Assembly: GCA_936440205.1 (NCBI GenBank) | Contig: OW387148.1 | Coordinates: forward strand, 30,187,961 to 30,251,960 | DNA: 64,000 nt | Direction: 5' to 3' | DNA from: Lepidonotus clava | Taxonomy: Eukaryota > Annelida > Polychaeta > Phyllodocida > Polynoidae | Part shown: piece after piece, positions 11,655 to 23,600 of the stretch | Numbering within the stretch: position 1 is the stretch's first letter | Layout: each line of letters starts with the position of its first letter | Program-made: the position numbers and the translations under genes | Notes under the pieces: model-generated | The model's database searches: none | Told to the model about the DNA's origin: nothing | What the model saw: only the letters and a program-made list of their open reading frames with translations

Positions 11655-14600
11655 CTGGTAGAAGGAAGAGGGATATAGATTATTATCCAAGGATAAATAA
11701 CACATCACAAAGGGGACACTGCTGGTACCCGTGGCCCCCTCTTATAACACTGGACAGTGACCGGCCTATCATTTACCCCTGTCTACGAGAATGGTTAAAT
11801 AATTTTCATAGTAATTGTTTGTTTTGAGTTTTATATCAAGAGAAATTCTGTGAATTATCAAACAAGTTATGGATTGCAACCCTCTGTACTATTGATTAAG
11901 TTTTGACTCATTTTACAACACCCAACCACCCTCTGCACCAGGCTGGCTGTATTAATATTTATGAGCAACTCAGTGAGTGACCCGCCAAACGTTAGGTTAT
12001 TACCTATTACTTAAATCCTAGTGAGCAACCTAGTGAGTGACCTACCATATGATGGCATCTAACTTTACTAATACACTTTACATACAACCCATGGTCTAAG
12101 ACCCAACCTACCTCTGGACTGTGGAGGGTGCTGACCCTGTGAGCAGGTTGTCGAGGCTGGCCGCGTTAATCTTTACGAGCAGCTCGGTGAGCGACCCACC
12201 AAATGATGGCTTGTAACTTTGCTTGCACTCGTACATGTTCTCGTAGAAGTAAGCCTATGGAGTGAAAGATAAATTTTTATAATTGAAATGGAAACAGCAT
12301 AATGGGATTTCTATTAATTACTTGTGCACCTTTTCTTAGGCCAGTCTTTAAAAAATTCTGTTTCCGGTCGACCGCCCGACTGGGTTCAAAAGGGCCGACT
12401 AGGACTCTTTTTTTTTTCATTCCCTCAAAAAAAAAATTTGTGTTACAAAATTTTTTTTTTAAAAGCCAGTCGGTCCACCGGAAACAGATTTTTTTTTAAA
12501 GGCTGGCCTTAGATTAACCCTTTTCCCAGTATATGATAGTCATGCGTTCCCCAAACCTTCTCTTTATTCAAAAGGCCCAAGGCATATGGATTTCAGCTAT
12601 CATAAAATGATCACTCACTTTAAAAGTGGATCATTAAATGTTAAGTTATTTTACACATTATCAATGACCAATTGTTTACATATATCAGTATCTTAATTGT
12701 TGTCAATAATTGTGAATTGGACAGTTTACAGATAAATCAGTGTATTTAGATGAGTGACCGCAAAGAGAAGTAAGAAGGTAATTGCAGCTAATACCACAAA
12801 ATGCAGCAACAAACAGTCAAACAGAAAAATCCAAAAGATAATACATTTACTATGGAAAAACAATAATTATTTGTTAAAAAAGCCAAGGTATGTATCATAT
12901 CAGCTTGCCTGACAGAAGACGATGAGTGCCTTATTGAGGTCCATCCTGACGTCATAGCTCTGTTCAGTAATACCAGCCAGCACCAGCTCCTTAGAACTGA
13001 CTATACCATTCCTGGTGTCCTCAATGTGTGCTAGGAGGCGCCTCTGCTGCTCGATCTTAGCGTCCAGGATGGTGCGGCTATTTATAGCACCTCTGAGCAG
13101 CTCAGCTCTTTCCACCATTGCTCTGAAAGTAAATTTGAAAATTGTTTAATTGGTCATTCAGTTGGGTTTTTTTTGGGTGATAAATCAATCTCTGATAACA
13201 GGAGTTGCTTTTGTTTCTCATCCTGCAATTTGAGGGACATGTCAGCAGTTCAGTCATTTTTAGTCCCTCCAACGTCAAGAAAAAAAGGTTATATGATGTA
13301 TTGCTTTTGGTAAAGGTAATATGTTGAGAAACACTGTCTATTCTAGGAGGTTTATTGATTGAGCATAAATGGTATAGATTGGCAATCCTCTGGTCCTGTT
13401 ACCTACGGGCAGGGGTTAGGACTGTGTTTACAATTATAGGGTAGCAGCCTGTGTACCATTTGAGTAGGTATATGAGAGCCATGTATTCCAATAGTACTGA
13501 TATTATACTTATAAATAAGAATGCATATAAATATGTGATACTTCATAATGAGCCTATCTATAACACTGACTCATTATTGTGCATAGGCTACGATCAGGGA
13601 TATTCATAGAAAAACATTTCGAGTATCAAAAGCCCCAGCAGCCTATTTTTTAAGGGGCCATTCCCAAAAATCGGAGGGGCTTTTTCTCTATTTTCATACA
13701 TTTTTTTATCATGTTTATGCGGGAATGGCCCCCTCATATTTACTTCAGTGCAGGAATTAAAATATCAATGCGGGAATCCCGCATCCCGCAGGCCTAGGGA
13801 GATCCCTGTATGATACACAATTTTCAAAAAGCTATAGCATTGCAAGAGTGGTTAATGAAGAGATTATTTGGCACATCCCTTTGTATACCTTTTTTTGTAA
13901 CTGTTCTCATAAGTGGCAAGGAAAAACATGTAATTATGGTAAAAAAAAAAAAAAAGAATTAAAAGATTATTGGAAAAAAGTGCCCTGATCAATGTTGGCA
14001 ATCAGGGCCAATGTGACACTATTTTTAGTACAAAGTGTCGGCCCTCGTCTCAAATTGTCGGCCATTAGCTGGCGAGCTAGTGTTAATGGCAAACACTGTA
14101 CATGTGTACACGTAACTTACTGTGAGTGCCTCTCCCCAGTTACACTTGTAAGTTACAGAGGTCCAGCAGCTGTCGGTGGTAGGCAGCTGCCCCCCTCACA
14201 GGATCTCTGGGTTACTTCGTACTGACATAGAACACTTACATACATGTAACTTACTTTGTGAGTGCCTCTCCCCAGTTACAGAGGTCCAACAGCTGTCGGT
14301 GGTAGGCGGCCGCCCCCCTCACCCGCAGGATCTCTGGGTTGCCCAAGACAGAAGTCCCATAGTTCTTTAGGTTCCTCCATCTGTCCAATAGAGTAAAAGG
14401 TTATAATAATCATGATATGTAATGGTTATTTGGTACTAAAGCCCCAGACAAACTAGGCGATTTTGCCTGAGTCTGCCGACTAGAATCAGCCGATTATTCT
14501 CATAGAAACGGCCAATTCTAGCACCAATTCAGATTACTAGTCAGTATGGTATATTGAAACAACATGTAGAATCGGCTGATTTTAGCACTGATGACTCGGC

Positions 14601-17600
14601 CGACTCGGGGTCAAAGTCGCCTAGTGAGTATGGGGCTTTAGTAACCATGGTATACTGTGGTACCGAAATTGGCCATACCGTGGCAAGGGTAGAAACCACA
14701 TTCAGGAGAGATTTGTGTGTGTTTGGATTTAAATGGGATTTAAATCAATTTAGGTCACATATAAAGATCAACATAAGGAACTTTGTCAACTCTTCCAGTT
14801 GGAGGTTCTGCTGAGATGTGGTTGGATCCTGTCAGAATTCATGAGCTCCCCTCCAATATGGGCTTTTAAACAAACTTGTCTATTGTCTATTCTGTCTATT
14901 GGATAGATAAAGTTATTTAGGACCCAAGTGCTATGATATCCCTTTCTGTCGCATCATCCTAAAATGTACCAGTTAAAATAATCCAGCTCCTCTAAGAAGT
15001 ACTAATTCCCAAGATGGTTACAGAATAGATAAGCCAATGGGCTATAAGATGATAAGATAAATAAGATAAAACAAGAATTCAGTTTTCTTTTTGTCAAATA
15101 GAAAAATATACTTTTATTATAGATCTTAGCCATAAATGTTAAGAGCAGAACTAATGTGGTATTTTAAAACGCAATCTATCTTTGTGTTGTTACTGGATAA
15201 ATGTGCAATTGGGCTTTTAAGCATCACTCACTTAATAATGTTGACGTTCAGTTGCACAGTCTGTTCCACGTCATCAAGGTTACGAAGGTAGTCGTTACTT
15301 GCACTAACCTCCTCCAGGTCCCTAGATAAATTATGATACAATAATCTATGTCAGATTTTAAAGCTATAATTATGACACGTGCTACCTTTACATTATTTTC
15401 CCCTGAGATGGTACAGCTACCGTATAGGAATGTTTGTAGCTAAATAGAAATAGTTTATCTTCATTTTAACAAAAGTAGCATTAACAGTAATTTGAAGGAA
15501 CATTGATTTTTTTTTGTTTCTTGCATATCATGAGATCTTCCGACAATGTTTCATAGTCATTTAAAGGAACAGTTAGTCTGAAACCAGTGTATCAGACTAA
15601 CTCAAATTTTGCTTCATAAAGCGCAGTTTTTGTTTGTGATTCAGTTGACCTACTTGATAATTCGGTCTGCTATTTTTGATAATTCATCTATTTGTCGCAC
15701 AGTGTTGGCCAAGTTGTAGGCTGTGTCAAAAAGACCTGTGACGTCATCAATGATAGGGCTGACACTGTCTGCCATCTCGTCCTTGTCAAATGAAATAGCC
15801 CCTACCACGATACTGCCGATGCCCGTAATGAACTTCACAACTGCCTGTAATGAAAGGGTGAAAACTGAATATCTTACAATCATTGTTGCATTTGCTAAAC
15901 AAAATTAATGTTGATGTTATCAGAGGCAAAGTGTCTTTATTGTTACTTTCACGTGTGCAAAGTCCGTGTATGTTGAAGCCTGCATCCTTTCTCCTTTGCT
16001 GCAGTGAGATTTCTTACTATGACAGGTTGAGAATTGTATTGGAGAAACAGAAATATCAGGAAAATTTACTATCAGGATGACAAGGACTTTGGTCTACACG
16101 GGGAATGTTTTTTTTTCATGTTCTTGATTTCCTGATTAGTAGAATAAAATACATTAGGCTTGTGGTTGAATCAGCATCAAGTCTGTTTTGGACCACTTTC
16201 CAATTTGATATAATGGAAAACGACTCTGGGAAAGTGTGCCATGGCACTGGGAAAACTCAGTAAAAACCACATATGAATTTGAAGGTTAAATCCGAATTGT
16301 AACCGTGTATCAAATCATTGATATAACATACTGGGACAGATACGGTTTTCCAAAAAGAAAGGGAAAAAAGGGGGGTTTCACATAAAGGCGAAGTACTGAT
16401 ATTTGTACACATATATGCAACCTTTCTTTTACTCTTTATGAAGTTAAATGATCCATTCAAACACCCCGTGGGGACCAGGGCATTGGATCTCCCTGGGAAG
16501 AATGTTCCCTGAGTATCCCATGCTTGTCGTAAGAGGCGACTAAAAGGGGACCCTGTGCCCCCAACAGGGACATCAAAGGCCGGGTGTGTGGTGTCCTTTC
16601 TATGGGACATTGCACATTAAAGACCCCTTGCCACTCTTCGAGAAGAGTAGGGTATCGAACCTGGTGGCAGGTTTTTCCTAAATCAAATCATAAATTCAAT
16701 CACCGCCCACGTGGCATAAAACTAGCTACAAAGCTTTACCTTGTGCAGTCTGGTAAACGAACCCAGAAGGGTTGGCCGGACGTTAAACTATAAAACAACA
16801 AACAAACAAACCACTCAAATGGATGGTGGGGGGAGTAGTAGAAGCCCCTGGATCCCTAGTTTCTCTTACCCGGGCGATGTCCCAGGCCTCCTTTTCCTTC
16901 AGCCCCTTCTCAAAGTCCTTCTTCAGCTCATCCAGCAGGTCACGTGACTCGTTGTAGTAGAACCGGAAGCGGTGGTAGGTCTCGTTACTTCTGATGACGG
17001 CCGTTAGGGCGGCGTCGTAGGCCAGCTTTGACTGTCAATAACAGATTCAGGCCTATTTATCTAAATTTTAATATCAGTGCTGTAGTATTACAGGGTTGCC
17101 AGTGTTCAGGGAATTTTAGGATTTCTGCTGTTTTTCCGGTAGGAGTTATAGGTGATCATAACTTTAACCATACACAAAATTAACTAATCTCTATAACATT
17201 GGCAGATAATTTATGTTTCTCTTGGGTTTCACTGGCATCTAAAAGAGAATGATGCATAAGAAATGGCAGTACTTTAGCATACAATTTTTTAGTATTGGAT
17301 ATATATAGTTCTTGCGCAGTGAACTGTGCAATGGTCTACAAAGCCGTAATAGTTAAAGACAGTCATCTTTATGTAGCTTAGTTTGAATAATCAATACAGT
17401 AGAATAATTTCTGTAAAACATAAATGATAAAAATTACCACATATTAGAAATCAACTCTGTGATTGAAAAGTGAGGTTACCCTTAGAAAGGGGGGGGGGGG
17501 GATACTGCTGTGGCAACTAAGACATGGTAATTAGGTCTAGTTCAAATGAGAGGGTCTCAAATGGAAGAAAACATGCCACTTCTCTGTTCGTTCCTGATAT

Positions 17601-20600
17601 AGTGAACTAATGATGATCACTGTATAGAAATAGGATACCACTAGGTAATTTCATGATCAAAAGCATTCAGGAAAACGAGAAATGAATGTCCACTTCTAAT
17701 GGGAAAAGTCACCATTCCAAGTGTTTACATATCAGTCATTATTAATAATTATGATAACCCATAGTTTGTTCGCTTTGCTGTATAATAACAATTAATAACG
17801 GTCATAGAACGGCTTAATTCTGCTATTGTTTGGGGCTCGACTTTAGCACGTACCTCTGTGATATCGGTATCGGTGTAGGTTTTGCTCATAGTTTCGGCAT
17901 ACTCGAGGAAGGCCTTAGTGTTGTCGACCTCTTTACGTATCTTGTCGTAGTTCTTTCTGGGGGTAAACCACACTATAGTTACTGAAACAGCAAGCTGTGA
18001 TAACCTAGAGCACTAGGACCTAATAGACCAAGTTCTATTTAGTATTATTTTACCAACAGATGTTCTATTCAGTCTTATTTTATCAACAGAAAGATTTATG
18101 GTGACTATTCAACTAATGTGATACCTTTGACCGTATATATAGGAACTTAGGGGCCTTCCATTAATATACGTATACATCAAGGGGTGGGGGTCTGACATTT
18201 TTTAAAGTATGCGTCTTTACTATAATTATATAGATGGAAGACACCTTATCTATTTGTGTTAAATGTCATCTTATCATGAATGCATCATTGCTATGTTTAA
18301 GAAAAACAAAAACTAAAGAATTAGCGAAAGATCCATGTACTAATTTCCTTGACGTAATCAAAAAATCACGACTTCACAAATACTTTTGCCAGTTTCATGA
18401 AATCATCTATACTAGTCCTATATCTAAAAAATAAACCAATTATTATCCATCACCCACCTGTAAATGTTAATTTCGGTGAAGTAGGTTTTGAGGACGTCAG
18501 ACAGACGTTCTTTGGTGTAGAAAGGTACAAAGTGGACGCCGGCCCTGGTCACACCCGTCACCTCCCCCAGGTAGCCGCGAATGGTGCCCGCAAACGCCTG
18601 GGCCTAAAACAAGCAGATATTATGCCATTCATCGGTGACTTTGTAGAATAAATGGTTTTGAATGACTTCCATGTGATCAGTACAAGCGAAGGGTTGGAGC
18701 TAATTCAAGTGTAGCTCAAAAACGTCCGGACATTTTTCTGTCAAGGTCTGACGTTTAGCCTAAAACGTCGAGCATTTTTTCTGAAGTTTTGTTCAATTGT
18801 GTTTTCACTTTTTTTTATATTCCCCCCTCCCATTACTTCCAGTTTCTCCCGCTTGCAACTAATTCATGGTATATTACAAGTACAGCAGTGTATACCAAAA
18901 ACTTTCTGCAACGGCGGACAAATTGTCCGAGATTTATAGGAATTCTATCGGACATTTCCCTACTACACCGGACATGTAATAATCAAATAAATATATAGAA
19001 CAATTTAGAAAAATAACGGTTATAAAATACATCATTCATAGTCATAAACTATGGAAATTTGCTGGACAAAATGTCCGAAGTTCAAGGACCAAACATCGGA
19101 CATGGATAGAAAAATCTCGGACATGTCCAGCTGTCCGGTGGTTTTTGGGATACACTGAGTACAGCCCAATACTCATTTATTTTTCAGTTCAAATTTGTCT
19201 TTTTTATGAAATGCCTGATGATACAATAGGTTGGCATGCACTGCATGGGTGTTCTTACTTGATTTAAACAGTGAAGTCCATATATTCTACTATGCGTCAT
19301 TTCTATTGTATTGGGCATTTCACTTACGTTCATTGCCAGGAACGTTAGTGGACGCAAGCAATTTCTCATAAGGCATAGTGGAATATTGAATAGCCTTGCG
19401 CACTCACTTGCGTTGTGGCAATTCGAGTATGAATGCAAGCACATTTCTATGTGGTTTTCTATGACATAATTTTGTTCACTTGTGCTCAGATGCCAACATG
19501 TTGGTATCTGAAACGCAAATAACTTGCATTTCCAACCTTCAGCCAACGCATTTGCTTAACGCACCAATGCTTAAAAATAGAAAGTTTTATGCACGCAACA
19601 CAATAGACATGACTGATACTGAGCCTATATTGATTGGAAAGAAATCATCAATAGCAACTCAAACTATACCTCTCTCTTCCTCGATCTGGTGTTAGCGATG
19701 TCTCTAAGGATTGTAAATGCTAGGTTTCTCTCAGTCTCCTCCTGGGTGTCATACATAATGCGCGCACATGTCATCGCCATCTTTTGTTGTAGTAGGTTGG
19801 GTTCGACATCATAGAAGCGTTCCCCCTCAAGGTTTAGGTCAAAGGCTTTGGAATTGCTCTTAACGTTTATGTTGATGGCCTGGGGGGAGATATAGTAAAT
19901 ATTAACACAGTGTTATAATCATTCAAAATATTCAACATAGATATATATTATGCTGTGATATTTAGGCTCTATTGGGGTAGAATTTGATGTTTTTGTGAAG
20001 CAAAACCTTGAATCAAAAGATAAAGTTGACATCAATTAGGCCTAGCTAATTACGTATTATTTGCATGCTCTTAAATATGAAAGCCCAGATCTTTCTTGAA
20101 CATTTTGCATCTGACTTTCTATGATGCATGCATGCCAGAACTGTATACTTCTCTCGGACTATTCCCTCACGAATCAGTAGCCATGCTGGTTGGAAACCAA
20201 ATACAGCAAATGGCCTCTCTGTTCTTTCGATTGTTAAACATTTGAATATTAAAGAAATCTTACTTCAAATGACAAAAGAAGATCTGGATAAAACAAACCT
20301 TACCTTGCTTCTATCAATGAAGAGTTGTTTAGTGCGAAGTAGAAGAGCGAATGAATAGTCCACGCTCTCATCAATGAGAATAGTCTGCGCATACACATAC
20401 ACGCGCTGTGCATTTTTCCCAACATACTTTGAGATCTCAGACAGTTTGATGTAAAAGAAACGCAGTGTGACGTCACTTCCGGTGTTGCTGAGGTCGTCCT
20501 CTTGGTGGATGTCGCCACAGGTCTTGTAGCAGTTGTTGGCGCATGCGCTGTCCTCTACTGGGGCCTGGACTGGGGTGTTGGTGTGGATGATGAGCCTATG

Positions 20601-23600
20601 GAAATAAAGCTTATAATAGCAATAGTGATGTAATGATTAAAGTGGCCAAATAATTAAGATTGTGGCCAAGTGGTGGTCAGAGACCATCAAATACTAGTGA
20701 ACTACGTGATAATTACCAAATAAAAGGTAAACATGTGTAAAACTTCCATCAACCTTTGGAAAACTAGTCAGATGTTTTTCAGACAAAGTTCAGATTTTCA
20801 CAAAAATCTGAAAGGGTTCAGGGGATTGAATAAATAGTGATCACTGATTGGCTATTTCAGATTTTTTTTATTAACCCCGACTTACATCTCTGTAGCAATA
20901 CCACATTGATACTTTGAGAATCTAGAGACACACCATAAAATTTGTTTATTAATGGAGAACTTGGATTAAAGTCAGACTTGATATGTTAAATTTGATCATT
21001 TTAAAGCCATAGTAGGGCCTACATGCATGACAAGTTGGGGAATTTCTGATAGGTAAGATACAATTCAATCAGAGATCTTCACCTTTTTGTGAGAACTGTT
21101 TGCAGGGCTGGGTAGAAGGTGAAGAGGGTGGTGGGGATTCCTGTGATCTGTCCACTTCTGTCCCACCTATAAAGAAATGGTCAGGCTAATTCAAAGTAGG
21201 GAAGAAACTTAATATTGATTTGTATCCCAACATTGGGTGATGGCAAAGCTAGAAAGCAAAACATTTTACAAAACTCAATGAAGATCTACTGAAGTTACAG
21301 CATTCTAAATAAAGTCTGTCAATATTCAATTATTTGCTGAGCCATCAGCTTATCTGTTAGGCAGAATAATGCATCTTTTAACTTGCATTCTTTAGTTACA
21401 ATCAACAATATGGGTACCGCTTTTGGTTTCGCACAGTTAATTCCAAAAAACGTGCTTTTTAATCAGGGTAACAGCTATTCCACAATCACTGAATATTTAA
21501 TGTATGAATAGAGTACATTACTTACAGTCTTGTTGACAGTTTGTCAGCCTTAAGATCGGAGAGTTCTCCAACTGAAGACAAGAAATGCAAGATTTCAAGA
21601 TTCATCCACATCTTAACTCAAATGTTTCTAATGATATGAAACTGCGTTTTTTTCCCCAAAGATTAAGGTGTAGAGCACGCAGCTCACTATGCAACGTTTT
21701 GCTTTCCATTGCAAAATTTAAAGCCTATTTCACCTGATCACCATAAAGGTTACTTGTTTTAAAGACATCTTTTTGGTGGTTACTATTGAAGCTTACCAGC
21801 ACTTTCATACCTCATAATCATTGAACTTGTGAACTAATAGAAAGGAAATGGTATAAGTAATAGTGAAAAACCCCACCTGTCTCAGTCTTGTAGATAGCAT
21901 TGGCAACTGCCCCTCCACAGTTCTGATTGGCCCAGGCCTCACACCGTAGTCCGCAAACCTCCTCATCTGCTGGTCCATGACGGCCATATTCGTTGCCACA
22001 GTAACACGTTCCGCCATCTTGGACACCGGCATAACGGTAGCCTTTGACACTACAGGTGTGAATGCAGTCTGTAGCAACTTTTCCACTGGACTTGTCCCAT
22101 TGGAAGAAAGGAAGGTCCCTCTGGACCTTGGAATCATTGTAGCAGCCCATGTATTTTTCATCTGAAATAGGTAACAAAACAGGCCCATGGATTAACTGTA
22201 GGCCTAAGGCAGATATGCACTAGATGATAGCATTTATCTAATAAAAATATTTCTATTAGTCCCATGCACTTTTGAATTAAACAAAAAAGAAAAAGATAAT
22301 GCTTGGCCAAAAAAGAGTTGTGTTCAGGTATGATTGGTCCAAAGAAATAGGGTAGGTAGGTCGGTTGTTCTGTTTGGTTTTTGATTGTCAAATTATTAAC
22401 TTTTCATTATGAACATTAACAATTCCCTCTTTAGACCTTTTACAAGCCTTGTTATCAAAAAGATGATTATTGTGTGAGTTTAAGGTCTGCTCAGCAATTT
22501 TTAAGCTATATCGAGACCAACTCACATTTCTTTTTACTGATACAGTACAGTGATTGACTCTATTGGGGTGAGAACAATGGCAAAGTGAGATGGTCGAACT
22601 TGGACCAGCCACATGCAATGTGTTATCCTAATATCATTGAAAAAGCTCATACACTTACACTTTTAGAATAGTACCTAATACTGACCAGTAGAGACGTGGT
22701 AGACGTCATTGCTGGTGGCGCCCCCACAGGTGAACTGGCCGTTACCAGGACATTTCTTGTTACAGTCGAGGGCCTCGTCGTAACGTCGGACGACGTTATT
22801 GCCACAGTAACAGTCATCACCGTTCTGAAAAATGTTAAGAAAATGTTATACATACTAATCAGTGTGTTTTAGTTAATGTTTTTGTGATTGGCAAATTCAT
22901 AAGATTACAAGAAGTGGGCCCTATTAATTACAGGTAATAATCATTCTTTGAAGTTATCATTTCATGACATAGCTTCTTCTTTTGAACAGCTGGCGAAAGG
23001 CAGATTTTTAAAAACAAAAATGACTCAATTCAAAAGATAACCCTTAAAACTTTTTTTCTATCCAAAAGCATAGCCACATTGTTGGGAGTTCAGAATACCT
23101 TTTCATTTTCATTAATTTGTGTATGGCAACAGGTTACCATAAATAAGCAGTGACAAATTGTTATTAAGAAAATAATAACATAAGTAGGGGCCTATGCTCA
23201 GTTGTGCAGCCCACTGGCAAAAAAAAATGTTTCAAGAGCAGCATGAAATGACCATAGCAGTGCGTATCATTTTCCTTGTAGGCCTACTGTCATTTATGAA
23301 TTTGTGTCTCATATCTAACACCTATAAGGAAGATCAATTCATGTAATTGGCTAAAGTATGCAGGGGCGGATCCTCCAAGGTGGGGCAAAAGGGGCAACTG
23401 CCCCCCCCCCCCCCCCCCCCCCCCGAACCAGGGGACAACTCTTTGGCATCTTAAAATTGGAAGATCTGTGTAAATCTGGTGTTTCTGATTTTCATTTTTA
23501 GTAGGGGGGCAGGGTTTGCCCCCCGCCCCCTAGAAAACTGGCTCTGGATCCGCCCCTGGTATGGTATAAAAAATATTTGCTTACCTGCAATCCTGCAAAC

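Noticed and set aside
16460-16812. tRNA gene suggested by the GGTATCGAACCTGG box
   Set aside because: No cloverleaf can be folded around it; the segment is shared with 3140-3372 and ends in a SINE-type tail.
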